Positions 43,885 to 53,105 are shown, counted from the stretch's first letter. The stretch is DNA of 64,000 nt from Bacteroidota bacterium (GCA_023434025.1 JAEYTL010000025.1:1-64000); one strand, 5' to 3'. A program made the numbers and translations. The notes: generated by a model from the sequence alone, not told the origin.

Positions 43885-44754
43885 ATGAAAAAACTATTAC
43901 TTCATTTTAGCTTGTTTTTAATAAGCTTTAATCTTTGGGCTCAAGCACCTGAAATTCAAGGTGATGCATTACTTTGTCCGTGGACGGAAGGAACAGCCTC
44001 CGTAATTACAAATCAGGAATACGATACTTATCAATGGTATTATAAATACTGGTTTCTGCCGGAAGATTATGTAGCCATTGACGGAGCAAACACCGCTACA
44101 TTCACGTATGATTGGTACACTTACGACCAAGCTTTATTAAAAGTGATTGTCACCTTAAACGGCGAAACATTTGAATCTAATGCTATTCAAATAGACAGTT
44201 GGGCCTGGACAGGTTTAATTCTTTTTAATGAAGTGAATGAAAACGTATCTTTTGACCCAGATACCGAATCATTCCTGCTATGTCAGGGAGCTACTTTTGA
44301 ACTTTCGATCAATAATCCGCCTTATGACACAAACATCAGATGGTACAGAAACGATGAACCGATTACCGGGGCAAATAGTTCTGTTTACGTTGTTTCGGAA
44401 CCCGGACTGTATTATGTTGAAGCAGCTCCGTCATTTTGTCCGGACAGCTCAAATAACTCATTGCCTGTCAATGTTTCCTGGGACAATGATTGTAATTTAA
44501 GTATTGAAAATCCGATGGCACAATCACCGGTTAAAATTTATCCTAATCCGGCCAGAAACGAGATCACGGTCAACACGTTATCTACCATTGCAGAGTCATA
44601 CAAAATAGTAGATTTAACCGGCAAAACCGTTTCCTCAGGCCTTATATCAGAAAGTGAAAGCCGAATAGACATAACGGCACTTTCAAACGGAATTTATATT
44701 TTACAATTGCAAGGCAATCAACTGCAATCAACCCATAAAATAGTAAAAGAATAA
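43885..44754 (+). CDS. Secreted protein with T9SS type A sorting domain
   Basis: This 289-residue protein (start MKKLLLHFSLF, ATG at 43885) has a signal peptide ending NLWAQ. Two Ig-like domains follow (about residues 20-105 and 110-215, with WYRNDEPITGANSSVYVV), then a C-terminal type IX sorting domain (SPVKIYPNPARNEITV to STHKIVKE, about 75 residues). It should be exported by Sec, moved through the outer membrane by the type IX system, and attached or released at the surface. The Ig-like parts suggest binding and not catalysis. It lies 118 bases after the TPR regulator gene. Confidence 0.92.
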   Translation: MKKLLLHFSLFLISFNLWAQAPEIQGDALLCPWTEGTASVITNQEYDTYQWYYKYWFLPEDYVAIDGANTATFTYDWYTYDQALLKVIVTLNGETFESNAIQIDSWAWTGLILFNEVNENVSFDPDTESFLLCQGATFELSINNPPYDTNIRWYRNDEPITGANSSVYVVSEPGLYYVEAAPSFCPDSSNNSLPVNVSWDNDCNLSIENPMAQSPVKIYPNPARNEITVNTLSTIAESYKIVDLTGKTVSSGLISESESRIDITALSNGIYILQLQGNQLQSTHKIVKE

Positions 44755-44781
44755 ACCATCAAAAAACAACCGACAGTTTGC

Positions 44782-44815
44782 AAAGCCCAAAAAGTGAATA
44801 CTATTTGGGCTTTAT
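44782..44815 (+). terminator. Rho-independent terminator
   Basis: AAAGCCCAAA pairs with TTTGGGCTTT, 27 bases after the T9SS gene stop. Confidence 0.8.
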
Positions 44816-44819
44816 TAGT

Positions 44820-44827
44820 TATATTTG
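44820..44827 (+). promoter_or_regulatory. Bacteroidota -7 box (TATATTTG)
   Basis: An exact TAnnTTTG match 31 bases upstream of rdgB. Confidence 0.65.
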
Positions 44828-44858
44828 ACAACATTATCAATCAGAAACACCCTTTGCA

Positions 44859-45440
44859 ATGCAACTTGTTTTCGCTTCAAATAACCCAAACAAAATCAAG
44901 GAAATCCAATCATTACTTCCTGGCCAAATCACTATTTTAAGTTTAGAAGATATCGGCTGTGCTGAAGAAATTCCTGAAACGGCATACACTATTGAAGGAA
45001 ATGCTATGTTAAAGGCAAATCACGTTACCGAAAAATACGGTTATTCCTGTTTTGCAGATGATACCGGATTGCTCGTTGATGCTTTAAACGGTGAACCCGG
45101 GGTATATTCAGCCCGATATGCCGGAGAACAAAAAAATGCAGAAGACAATATGGCAAAACTGCTCAAAAAGCTGGACGATACAGAAAACAGAAAAGCTCAT
45201 TTTAAAACTGTTATCTGTTTGAATATAAACGGAAAACAACATTTATTTGAAGGAATGGTAAAAGGCAAAATCATCCACGAAAAAAGAGGCTCCGAAGGTT
45301 TTGGTTACGATCCTGTTTTTATTCCGGACGGCTACACCAAAACTTTTGCAGAGATGACTTTAGAAGAAAAATCGATCATTAGTCATCGTGGTCTGGCAGT
45401 AGAAAAACTGGTTGCTTTTTTATTACAGCATCATGGATAA
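44859..45440 (+). CDS. rdgB: Non-canonical purine NTP pyrophosphatase (RdgB/HAM1)
   Basis: This 193-residue enzyme removes dITP, ITP and XTP by cleaving them to the monophosphate and PPi. Motifs are typical: FASNNPNKIKEIQSLL at the start (nucleotide pocket), FADDTGLLVDALNGEPGVYS (metal-binding acidic residues), GSEGFGYDPVFIP and SHRGLA near the end. The length is normal. It is a single gene with its own promoter box. Confidence 0.96.
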   Translation: MQLVFASNNPNKIKEIQSLLPGQITILSLEDIGCAEEIPETAYTIEGNAMLKANHVTEKYGYSCFADDTGLLVDALNGEPGVYSARYAGEQKNAEDNMAKLLKKLDDTENRKAHFKTVICLNINGKQHLFEGMVKGKIIHEKRGSEGFGYDPVFIPDGYTKTFAEMTLEEKSIISHRGLAVEKLVAFLLQHHG

Positions 45441-45565
45441 TCACTGCTTTTTGCCCAACTTTAGCACAAAACATTCCATCTTCTCACTTCTCTATTTCTT
45501 CCGTTTTTTCACAACTATTTAAAAATCAACAACTAACAGTATTAGTTTATGTCATTTTTTAAACC

Positions 45566-45573
45566 TACCTTTG
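45566..45573 (+). promoter_or_regulatory. Bacteroidota -7 box (TACCTTTG)
   Basis: An exact TAnnTTTG match 21 bases before the ATG at 45595. It supports that start over the TTG at 45571. Confidence 0.65.
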
Positions 45574-45594
45574 CACCCAATTTTAAAACACTAT

Positions 45595-47457
45595 ATGAAT
45601 AAATTTGAACAATTAGGTCTTAACGAATCGCTTCTGCTCGCGATTAAAGACCTCGGATTTGAAAATCCATCAGAAGTACAGCAAAAAGCGATTCCGGTTT
45701 TATTGGAAAGTGAAACAGACTTAGTTGCCTTAGCTCAAACAGGAACAGGAAAAACAGCGGCTTTTGGTTTCCCGCTGATTCAAAAAATAGACGCCGATAA
45801 CAGAAATACCCAGGCTTTAATTTTATCGCCAACCCGTGAGCTTTGTTTGCAAATTACCAACGAACTCAAACTTTACTCCAAATATGAAAAAGGGATTAAT
45901 GTGGTTGCGGTTTACGGAGGGGCAAGCATATCTGAACAGGCTCGTGAAGTAAAAAGAGGAGCACAGATTATTGTAGCTACTCCCGGTAGAATGCAGGATA
46001 TGATTAACCGTGGCTATGTGAATATCTCACAAATTAATTATTGCATATTGGACGAAGCCGATGAAATGCTGAACATGGGATTCTATGAAGACATTGTAAG
46101 CATCCTTTCTACAACACCGGACGAAAAAAATACTTGGTTGTTTTCGGCTACCATGCCGGCAGAGGTTGCCCGAATTGCAAAAAAATTCATGACAGAGCCA
46201 CAAGAAATTACTGTGGGAACCAAAAACTCAGGTTCGGCAACCGTTTCGCACGAGTTTTACCTTGTTAATGCCCGTGATCGTTACGAAGCTTTAAAACGCT
46301 TGGCCGATGCCAATCCGGATATTTTTTCTGTTATTTTTTGCAGAACGAAAAGAGATACACAACACGTTGCCGAAAAACTCATTGAAGACGGTTACAACGC
46401 AGCAGCTTTGCACGGTGACTTGTCACAGGCTCAACGGGACAGCGTAATGAAATCGTTCCGCGGCCGTCAAATTCAGATGCTTGTAGCTACCGACGTGGCT
46501 GCCCGCGGAATTGATGTAGATAATGTTACACACGTAATCAACTATCAATTACCCGACGAAATAGAAACTTATAACCACCGTTCAGGCCGCACCGGTCGTG
46601 CCGGAAAATTAGGAACCTCTATCGTCATTGTGACCAAAAGTGAATTGCGTAAAATTTCGTCTATTGAACGAATCATCAAGCAAAAATTTGAAGAAAAAAC
46701 CATTCCGTCCGGAATCGAAATCTGCGAAATCCAATTACTGCATTTAGCTACAAAAATTAAAGATACAGAGGTTGACCACGAAATTGACAATTACCTTCCG
46801 GCTATTAATGAAGTGTTAGACGGTTTGTCTAAAGAAGAATTGATTAAAAAAATGGTTTCCGTTGAGTTTAACCGTTTTATTAATTACTACAAAAAGAACA
46901 GGGATTTATCTTCTCAAAACTCAGGATCAGACAGACGTGAAGAAAGAAGTATGAGAGAAAATACCAGCGGGGCAACCCGTTTCTTTGTCAACATCGGTTC
47001 AAGGGATAATTTTGATTGGATGCAGTTAAAAGATTTCTTACGTGATACCCTGGAACTGGGTCGTGAAGATGTGTATAAAGTAGATGTAAAAGAAGGGTTT
47101 TCATTCTTTAATACAGACGAGGAACATACTGATAAAGTAATGAGCACTCTTAACGGAATGGAATTGGAAGGCCGGAGAATCAACGTAGAAATTTCTAAAA
47201 ACGACGGTGGCGGAAGACGTGACCATAACGGCAGAAATTCCGGCGGTTCAAGAGGTGACAGAAGCTTTGGCTCGAGAGGTGGGAATTTTGGCGGAAGAAG
47301 CGACAGAAAAGATTCTTCCAAAAATGAGAAAAAAGAAGGCGGATTCAGATCCCGACGGGAAGGCGGATCTTCTGAGCGTCCGAGACGGACAGAAGGCGAC
47401 AGACCTGCAAGCCGTTCATTCGAAGCGGCCAAAAGCAGAAGACCCCGCAGAAGTTAA
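45595..47457 (+). CDS. deaD: DEAD-box RNA helicase (DeaD/CsdA-like)
   Basis: This 620-residue helicase starts MNKFEQLGL. It has the Q motif, AQTGTGKTAA (I), PTRELC (Ia), TPGR (Ib), DEAD in LDEADEMLNMGF (II), SAT (III), and the C-terminal helicase motifs with VATDVAARGIDVDNV and YNHRSGRTGRAGK. After a linker there is a DbpA-like RNA-binding domain (about residues 455-535, FFVNIGSRDNFDWMQL and RRINVEISKND), then an Arg/Gly/Ser-rich tail (GGSRGDRSFGSRGGNFGGRS). This layout suits ribosome assembly or RNA decay, especially in the cold. It is a single gene. Confidence 0.94.
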   Translation: MNKFEQLGLNESLLLAIKDLGFENPSEVQQKAIPVLLESETDLVALAQTGTGKTAAFGFPLIQKIDADNRNTQALILSPTRELCLQITNELKLYSKYEKGINVVAVYGGASISEQAREVKRGAQIIVATPGRMQDMINRGYVNISQINYCILDEADEMLNMGFYEDIVSILSTTPDEKNTWLFSATMPAEVARIAKKFMTEPQEITVGTKNSGSATVSHEFYLVNARDRYEALKRLADANPDIFSVIFCRTKRDTQHVAEKLIEDGYNAAALHGDLSQAQRDSVMKSFRGRQIQMLVATDVAARGIDVDNVTHVINYQLPDEIETYNHRSGRTGRAGKLGTSIVIVTKSELRKISSIERIIKQKFEEKTIPSGIEICEIQLLHLATKIKDTEVDHEIDNYLPAINEVLDGLSKEELIKKMVSVEFNRFINYYKKNRDLSSQNSGSDRREERSMRENTSGATRFFVNIGSRDNFDWMQLKDFLRDTLELGREDVYKVDVKEGFSFFNTDEEHTDKVMSTLNGMELEGRRINVEISKNDGGGRRDHNGRNSGGSRGDRSFGSRGGNFGGRSDRKDSSKNEKKEGGFRSRREGGSSERPRRTEGDRPASRSFEAAKSRRPRRS

Positions 47458-47543
47458 CGCTATTTGTTAATTTTCTTATAATTATAACGAAACTACAAAA
47501 TATATTCCGGTGATTTATTACTTTTAAACCGTTAAATCATGAT

Positions 47544-48308
47544 ATGAAATATTTTGTAGTTTTTTTATTGTGCATTGCTTTTCAGGCAGGAGCTCAGGAA
47601 ACCGAACGAACTGAAAAAGTAACCGCTACTGTTCTGAACGACAGTGACTCTAAACCACTGGCCAACGTAAACATCATCAACCTCAACTCTGTTAAAGGAA
47701 CTATTACCGGTGAAAAAGGCGTTTTTGAAATCAGTGCCCAAGCAAATGATACCCTACATATTTCATTAATCGGCTTTCAATCCATTCGCGTCAGGGTAAC
47801 AAACGACTGGATAAAATCAAAAAACACCCAGATCAAACTGACTGAAAAAGCCATTGCATTAGAAGAAGTGGTGCTTACTCCTTACAATTTAACAGGCTAT
47901 CTGCAGGTAGATGCTAAATTAATTCCGGTAAAAGAAAACTTTCGCTATGGTATTTCCGGATTGCCTTACGGCTACGAGGCCGGACAATATTCACCGAATG
48001 CCTTTAACAGGGTATTGGGTTCTATCTTCAACCCAACCGATATGCTTTATAATTTCTTTGGCAATAAACCGCGGGAGCTCCGCAAGTTGAAAGAGATGAA
48101 AAAAGACGACACCGTACGCAATCTGCTGGAATCTAAATACGACCGTGAAACCATTGCGGTTATGCTTGGTGTGGACAAAAAAGAAATTCCCGAAATTCTG
48201 GAACGTTGCAACTATTCCGAATCGTTTATCAAAACGGCCAATGACTTACAGGTTTTAGATGCCATTAACGATTGTTACGAAGAATACCGGATTTTAAAGC
48301 GGAAGTAA
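47544..48308 (+). CDS. Exported CarboxypepD_reg-like domain protein
   Basis: This 254-residue protein has a signal peptide (ending AGAQ), then a CarboxypepD_reg-like domain (about residues 25-110, with VTATVLNDSDSKPLANVNI and ISLIGFQSIRVRV). A C-terminal ~140-residue part follows that I do not recognise (LNDCYEEYRILKRK-like ending), mostly helical with LRKLKEMKKDD. Similar two-part proteins are common and uncharacterised in Flavobacteriaceae. It is convergent with trmH; a weak hairpin (CATAAACA / TGTTTATG, 48310-48336) lies between them. Confidence 0.78.
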   Translation: MKYFVVFLLCIAFQAGAQETERTEKVTATVLNDSDSKPLANVNIINLNSVKGTITGEKGVFEISAQANDTLHISLIGFQSIRVRVTNDWIKSKNTQIKLTEKAIALEEVVLTPYNLTGYLQVDAKLIPVKENFRYGISGLPYGYEAGQYSPNAFNRVLGSIFNPTDMLYNFFGNKPRELRKLKEMKKDDTVRNLLESKYDRETIAVMLGVDKKEIPEILERCNYSESFIKTANDLQVLDAINDCYEEYRILKRK

Positions 48309-48339
48309 TCATAAACAAAACCTGATCCTGTTTATGCAT

Positions 48340-49011
48340 TTATAAATTAGCTTGCCTCCACCTTTCTTCGATTTTATCAATATTTTTTATCGATTTTTTA
48401 ACCCAGTCCAACCGTTTTAAAAGAATCTCTTCTTCGGTCAGCCGCCAGTCAATAGCCGAGTTGCGAAGCCGATCCGTTGCATTCTGAATGATAATTGCGG
48501 CCGCCACCGAAATATTTAAACTTTCCGTAAAACCAACCATCGGGATTTTTAAAAACCCGTCTGCCTGCAGCATTACTTCTTCAGAAAGCCCCAGCTTTTC
48601 GGTGCCGAAAAACAAAGCCGACTTTTTAGAAATATCAAAATCTTTCAGCAGACAAGAATCGGTATGAGGCGTAGTAGCAATAATCTGATAGCCTTTCTCC
48701 CTAAGGGTATTTATGCAGTGCTGATGGTCTGCATACCGAAATACATCGACCCATTTTTGGGCTCCCATGGCAATCTCCGTATCTATCCTTTTTCCGAATT
48801 TCTGCTCTACCACGTGAAGTTGCTGAATACCAAACACATCGCAGCTACGCATCACGGCACTGGTGTTATGAAGCTGGTAAACATCTTCTGTAACAACTGT
48901 AAAATGATTGGTTCGCTGCTGAAGAACTTCTGAAAATTTATCTTTTCTGTCGGGTGTTAAAAAATCTTCCAGGTAAACTAAGTATTTCTCTAACATCAAC
49001 TTTTCCTCCAT
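48340..49011 (-). CDS. trmH: tRNA (guanosine(18)-2'-O)-methyltransferase TrmH-like
   Basis: This 223-residue SPOUT-class enzyme shows HNTSAVMRSCDVFGIQQLHV (motif 1), FFGTEKLGLSEEV (motif 2) and IPMVGFTESLNISVAAAI (motif 3), which form the knotted SAM-binding site. The length and the extra C-terminal helices (LTEEEILLKRLDWVKKSI) fit TrmH, which methylates G18 in the tRNA D-loop, and not the larger rRNA enzymes. The start may be the first ATG (49011) or the one five codons on (48996). Confidence 0.9.
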   Translation of the reverse strand: MEEKLMLEKYLVYLEDFLTPDRKDKFSEVLQQRTNHFTVVTEDVYQLHNTSAVMRSCDVFGIQQLHVVEQKFGKRIDTEIAMGAQKWVDVFRYADHQHCINTLREKGYQIIATTPHTDSCLLKDFDISKKSALFFGTEKLGLSEEVMLQADGFLKIPMVGFTESLNISVAAAIIIQNATDRLRNSAIDWRLTEEEILLKRLDWVKKSIKNIDKIEERWRQANL

Positions 49012-49068
49012 ACAAATTGGTTTTTAATTTCTAAGTTGCTATCTTGGCTACATCAAAAAAAAAATGGT

Positions 49069-49602
49069 ATGACACAAGAAGAATTATTGCCCCTAATTTA
49101 CAAAAAAGATGACAGGGCGTTTACACTTTTGTATGATATGTACTCCAAAAGCCTCTTTGGCGTGATCAGCAACCTCATCAAAGACCGGGAAGAAGCAGAA
49201 GATGTTTTACAGGATGTGTTTGTAAAAATCTGGAAAAATATTGATTCCTACAGCGAAGACAAAGGTCGGTTTTACACCTGGATTGTCAATATTGCACGCA
49301 ATAGTTCAATTGATAAACTGCGTTCAAAAGGGTTTAACAATAGTCAAAAAAACCTTTCGGCTGATAATTTCGTACATCTACTTGACGATAACACAAGACT
49401 GACCAATAAGATTGATTCCATCGGAATCCAGGAATTTGTCAAAAAATTAAAACCTAAATGCATTAAGATTATCGACTTATTATTCTTCAAAGGCTACACC
49501 CAGCAAGAAGCGTCAGACGAACTCGAAATTCCATTGGGAACCGTTAAAACACAAAACAGAAACTGTATTAACGAATTAAGAAACTTATTACAAGTATCAT
49601 GA
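49069..49602 (+). CDS. ECF-type RNA polymerase sigma factor
   Basis: This 177-residue protein starts MTQEELLPLIYKKDD; the ATG five bases earlier opens a 3-codon frame only. Region 2 (about residues 22-90: FTLLYDMYSKSLFGVI, AEDVLQDVFVKIWKNI, FYTWIVNIARNSSIDKLR) and region 4 (about 125-175: GYTQQEASDELEIPLGTVKT) are clear, and region 3 is absent as in ECF factors. Its stop overlaps the start of the anti-sigma gene (ATGA), so the two are coupled. The genes it controls are not visible; the promoter may be its own. Confidence 0.94.
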   Translation: MTQEELLPLIYKKDDRAFTLLYDMYSKSLFGVISNLIKDREEAEDVLQDVFVKIWKNIDSYSEDKGRFYTWIVNIARNSSIDKLRSKGFNNSQKNLSADNFVHLLDDNTRLTNKIDSIGIQEFVKKLKPKCIKIIDLLFFKGYTQQEASDELEIPLGTVKTQNRNCINELRNLLQVS

Positions 49603-50396
49603 GTACACAAGAATACATAGAATCAGGGATTCTGGAACTGTATGTCTACGGAAAACTAAACGCTTCCGAAATAGAAGAAGTTATTAAAATGGCCAACCAG
49701 CATGCAGAAATCAGAACAGAGATTGTGGCCATCGAAAATGCAATGCTATATCTTTCAGGTAGTGTTGCCCCACGTTTATCCGGTAAAAACTACGAGGCCA
49801 TCAAACAAAAAATATTTGGTGAAGAAACAAAAATTATTGACCTGAAACCCGAAACGAAACCAAGATCAGGCATCAGCCAGTACCTTGGCTGGGCGGCAGC
49901 AATTGTTTTCCTTATCGGAGGCGGCTATCTATACCAACAGGTTGAAGGTAAAAATGAAGCCCTTGTAAACATTGAAAAGGAGAAAGGAAAATTACAGGAA
50001 GCTGTGGTTGACTTAGAATTAAAGAACCAGGCCAATGAAGAAGCTCTTGCTTTGGTCAGAGATCCTAAGAACACGGTAGTTCCGTTGGCTGGTCAGGAAG
50101 TTTCGCCAGCATCCTATGCAAAAGTTTACTGGAATCAGGAGACACAAACAGTTCATATTGACGGAGCCGGATTACCCGAACCTCCGGAAGGATATGTGTA
50201 TCAGGTATGGGCTTTAAAGCTTAATCCGCTTACTCCTTTAAGCATAGGACTTTTGGACGACTTTAACGGAAACAGCAAACGCATCTTCAGCGTTGACAAT
50301 GTGGTAGAAGCGGAAGCCTTCGGAATCACGCTTGAACCGGCCGGCGGAAGTGCAAGTCCTACTTTAGAGCAACTATATACCTTAGGAAAAGTTTAA
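49599..50396 (+). CDS. Membrane anti-sigma factor (RskA-like)
   Basis: This 265-residue protein has a cytoplasmic N-terminal helical part (SGILELYVYGKLNASEIEEV, about residues 1-75), one membrane helix (about 94-112, YLGWAAAIVFLIGGGYLY), a coiled coil (EKEKGKLQEAVVDLE), and an extracytoplasmic C-terminal domain (VYWNQETQTVHIDGAGL to EPAGGSASPTLEQL) typical of the anti-sigma-K/RskA group. It should hold the ECF sigma factor at the membrane until a signal on the outer side triggers release. Gene order and overlap with the sigma gene support the pair. Confidence 0.92.
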   Translation: MSTQEYIESGILELYVYGKLNASEIEEVIKMANQHAEIRTEIVAIENAMLYLSGSVAPRLSGKNYEAIKQKIFGEETKIIDLKPETKPRSGISQYLGWAAAIVFLIGGGYLYQQVEGKNEALVNIEKEKGKLQEAVVDLELKNQANEEALALVRDPKNTVVPLAGQEVSPASYAKVYWNQETQTVHIDGAGLPEPPEGYVYQVWALKLNPLTPLSIGLLDDFNGNSKRIFSVDNVVEAEAFGITLEPAGGSASPTLEQLYTLGKV

Positions 50397-50405
50397 AAAT
50401 CATAT

Positions 50406-50441
50406 TCAAAAAACCCTTTCGCATTGAGAGGGTTTTTCTTT
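50406..50441 (+). terminator. Rho-independent terminator
   Basis: AAAAAACCCTTTCG...GAGAGGGTTTTT with a T run, just after the anti-sigma gene. Confidence 0.85.
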
Positions 50442-50449
50442 CTTTACTC

Positions 50450-51139
50450 ATGAAAAAATTAGTCGTTTTAAGTGGTGCCGGTATCAGTGCGGAAAGCGGT
50501 ATAAAGACCTTTCGGGATGCAGATGGTCTGTGGGAAGGTCATGACATCATGGAAGTTGCTTCTCCTCTCGGATGGCAGAAAAACCCGAAACTCGTACTTG
50601 ACTTTTACAACAAAAGGCGAAAACAGCTGCATGAAGTGCAGCCCAATCCGGGACATTATATTCTGGCCGAACTGGAAAATCATTTTGAAGTGCATATCAT
50701 CACTCAAAATGTAGATAATTTGCATGAAAAAGCAGGAAGCACAAACGTTTTGCATTTGCATGGCGAATTGTTAAAAGTTCGCAGTACAAAAGAAGAAAGT
50801 TATATATTAGATTGGAATGACGACTTAACAACTGCACACAAAGATCTGAACGGATTTCAGATGCGACCCCATATTGTTTGGTTTGGCGAAGATGTTCCGG
50901 CCATTGAAGAAGCAATCGAATTAGCAGAACAAGCCGATATTTTTATCGTCATCGGTACATCGTTACAAGTATATCCGGCTGCCGGAATCATGCATTATAC
51001 CAAACCTGAAACGCCTGTTTTTTACATTGATCCCAAACCGGCAAGCGTGATTGAACTGGCAAATCCGTTAGAAATCATTCCGCTTTCCGGTTCAGCCGGA
51101 ATGACAATGGTAAAGGATAGCTTATTACGGTTGAAATAA
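50450..51139 (+). CDS. cobB: Sirtuin (NAD-dependent protein deacylase), zinc-less type
   Basis: This 229-residue Sir2-family protein has GAGISAESGIKTFR (NAD binding), TQNVDNLHEKAG, the catalytic histidine in HLHGELL, and VWFGEDVP and GTSLQVYPAAG. The small zinc module that in most sirtuins holds four cysteines is here replaced by RSTKEESYILDWNDDL, and the whole protein has no cysteine. Its FYNKR segment gives the Tyr-x-x-Arg pattern (YNKR) that in SIRT5/CobB binds the carboxylate of succinyl-lysine, so desuccinylation is possible. It sits alone, 9 bases after a terminator. Confidence 0.9.
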   Translation: MKKLVVLSGAGISAESGIKTFRDADGLWEGHDIMEVASPLGWQKNPKLVLDFYNKRRKQLHEVQPNPGHYILAELENHFEVHIITQNVDNLHEKAGSTNVLHLHGELLKVRSTKEESYILDWNDDLTTAHKDLNGFQMRPHIVWFGEDVPAIEEAIELAEQADIFIVIGTSLQVYPAAGIMHYTKPETPVFYIDPKPASVIELANPLEIIPLSGSAGMTMVKDSLLRLK

Positions 51140-51144
51140 ATTAT

Positions 51145-51546
51145 TTAAAAAAAAATATTCTTCCAGGTTTTATAATAAAACCCAATGATAAAAAGTGTGA
51201 AAGCCAATGGAATTCCGGTTTCTACCAACTCTTCCGGTCTGTTATCCAAAAATAAATGAAGTATAAAAATGTTAAAAATAATTGGTAATAATACAATCGC
51301 TCCAAACAACCTGGTTCTCGGAATCAGCAACAAAATACCGGATAAAACCTGAAAAAAGCCAACTACTTTTAACATGCCCGACTGACACATCCCGGTTATT
51401 ACCTGCTGATATACCAGTGGAATTGTACTCGTCTCGTCATATACTTTGCATGGCGATAAAAAATGCTTATTTACACCTTTATAGATAAAGAATAACCCCA
51501 AAATAATACTTAATGTTACCATTAAAAGTTCTAAACCTCTTTTCAT
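51145..51546 (-). CDS. DoxX-like small membrane protein
   Basis: This 133-residue protein has four hydrophobic segments (about residues 6-23, 60-77, 82-99 and 106-124) with the DoxX-like layout: FFIYKGVNKHF after helix 1, VGFFQVLSGILLLIPRT in the second, and a loop with FLDNRPEELV. The family is linked to quinone or thiol redox roles in other organisms; here the function is unknown. It is convergent with the sirtuin gene at a distance of 5 bases. Confidence 0.72.
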   Translation of the reverse strand: MKRGLELLMVTLSIILGLFFIYKGVNKHFLSPCKVYDETSTIPLVYQQVITGMCQSGMLKVVGFFQVLSGILLLIPRTRLFGAIVLLPIIFNIFILHLFLDNRPEELVETGIPLAFTLFIIGFYYKTWKNIFF

Positions 51547-51656
51547 GCTTTTTTATTTTTAATCAATCTAAATTTCAATTGCAATAATAGTATAATTTTT
51601 ATAAAAAACACCTGATACGGTCAATTATTTCGTTTTAAAATCTGAGCTATAAAAGC

Positions 51657-51664
51657 TATATTTG
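51657..51664 (+). promoter_or_regulatory. Bacteroidota -7 box (TATATTTG)
   Basis: An exact TAnnTTTG match 52 bases upstream of purB. Confidence 0.65.
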
Positions 51665-51716
51665 CATCTCAAGAAATTCTGACAGATTCAGAAAATAATC
51701 CAACAACACCACAACT

Positions 51717-53063
51717 ATGCATTCTTTAAACGAATTAAATGCTATTTCTCCAATAGACGGAAGATACCGGAATAAAACCATATCGTTAGCTGCTTACTTT
51801 TCTGAAGAAGCCCTCATCAAATACCGGGTTCTGGTAGAAATTGAGTATTTTATTGCTCTTTGTCAACTTCCGCTGCCTCAGTTAAAACAAGTTGATCCGG
51901 CAGTTTTTGAAAAACTAAGGAGCTTATACCGTAACTTTTCAACTGAAGATGCTTTATCCGTTAAGGAAATTGAAAAAATAACCAATCACGATGTAAAAGC
52001 CGTGGAATATTTTATTAAAAACGGTTTCGAGAAATTGGGATTGGACGATTACAAAGAATTCATCCACTTCGGTTTAACTTCTCAGGATATTAATAACACA
52101 GCCATTCCGCTTTCGGTAAAAGAGAGTTTTGAAAAAGTATATTTACCTCTTTTAGTGAGTGTCATTTCAAAATTAAAAGATTTAAGTCAGGAATGGGCAG
52201 CTGTTCCCATGCTGGCCCGTACACACGGGCAACCCGCCTCTCCTACCCGGCTGGGGAAAGAGTTTGGTGTTTTTGTAGAGCGGTTGGAAGAGCAAATGCG
52301 GTTGTTATTCAACATTCCGTTTGCGGCAAAATTTGGCGGAGCAACCGGAAATTATAATGCTCATCACGTAGCTTATCCGCAAATAGACTGGAAAAAATTC
52401 GGAACCCAGTTTGTAGAAGAAATAATAGGACTTCATCATTCTTTTCCGACTACACAAATTGAACATTATGATCATATTGCGGCTTATTTTGATTGTTTAA
52501 AACGGATAAACACCATTATTATTGATTTAGACAGGGACATCTGGACCTATGTTTCCATGGATTATTTTAAGCAAAAAATCAAAGCCGGAGAAATCGGTTC
52601 ATCGGCCATGCCGCACAAAGTGAACCCTATCGATTTTGAAAATTCAGAAGGAAATTTAGGTATTGCCAATGCAATTTTTGAACACCTTTCGTCTAAATTA
52701 CCGCTTTCCCGATTGCAACGCGATTTGACAGACAGCACAGTTTTACGAAATATTGGCGTACCAATCGGCCATACCTTAATTGGTTTTGAAGCTACCTTAA
52801 AAGGATTGGATAAACTATTATTGAATCCATTCAAATTAGAAGAAGATTTAGAACGAAACTGGGCGGTTGTGGCCGAAGCCATTCAAACTATTTTACGCCG
52901 GGAAGGTTATCCAAATCCGTATGAAGCTTTGAAAGGATTGACCAGAACCAATCAAGCGATGGATCAAAAAACAATTCATGCTTTTATTCATACGTTAAAT
53001 GTTACCGACGAAATAAAAGCAGAATTGCTTCAAATCACACCATCTAATTATTTGGGAATCTAA
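51717..53063 (+). CDS. purB: Adenylosuccinate lyase
   Basis: This 448-residue enzyme catalyses two fumarate-releasing steps of purine synthesis (SAICAR to AICAR, and adenylosuccinate to AMP). It belongs to the same superfamily as FumC. Motifs: NEL start with SPIDGRYRNKT, KEIEKITNHDVKAVEYF, FGLTSQDINNTA, ARTHGQPASPTRLGKE, and the serine-loop signature GSSAMPHKVNPIDFEN. The length and the SPIDGRY start are typical of the E. coli-type PurB. It has its own promoter and a terminator directly after the gene. Confidence 0.97.
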   Translation: MHSLNELNAISPIDGRYRNKTISLAAYFSEEALIKYRVLVEIEYFIALCQLPLPQLKQVDPAVFEKLRSLYRNFSTEDALSVKEIEKITNHDVKAVEYFIKNGFEKLGLDDYKEFIHFGLTSQDINNTAIPLSVKESFEKVYLPLLVSVISKLKDLSQEWAAVPMLARTHGQPASPTRLGKEFGVFVERLEEQMRLLFNIPFAAKFGGATGNYNAHHVAYPQIDWKKFGTQFVEEIIGLHHSFPTTQIEHYDHIAAYFDCLKRINTIIIDLDRDIWTYVSMDYFKQKIKAGEIGSSAMPHKVNPIDFENSEGNLGIANAIFEHLSSKLPLSRLQRDLTDSTVLRNIGVPIGHTLIGFEATLKGLDKLLLNPFKLEEDLERNWAVVAEAIQTILRREGYPNPYEALKGLTRTNQAMDQKTIHAFIHTLNVTDEIKAELLQITPSNYLGI

Positions 53064-53073
53064 AACATAAAAA

Positions 53074-53105
53074 AACCACGAATTCCATGTGAATTCGTGG
53101 TTCTT
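53074..53105. terminator. Bidirectional terminator
   Basis: AACCACGAATTC, loop CATGT, GAATTCGTGGTT. It lies between purB and the convergent SIMPL gene. Confidence 0.9.

Noticed and set aside
46914..47432. 172-codon open frame antisense to the helicase tail
   Set aside because: It results from the low-complexity Arg/Gly/Ser tail read backwards.
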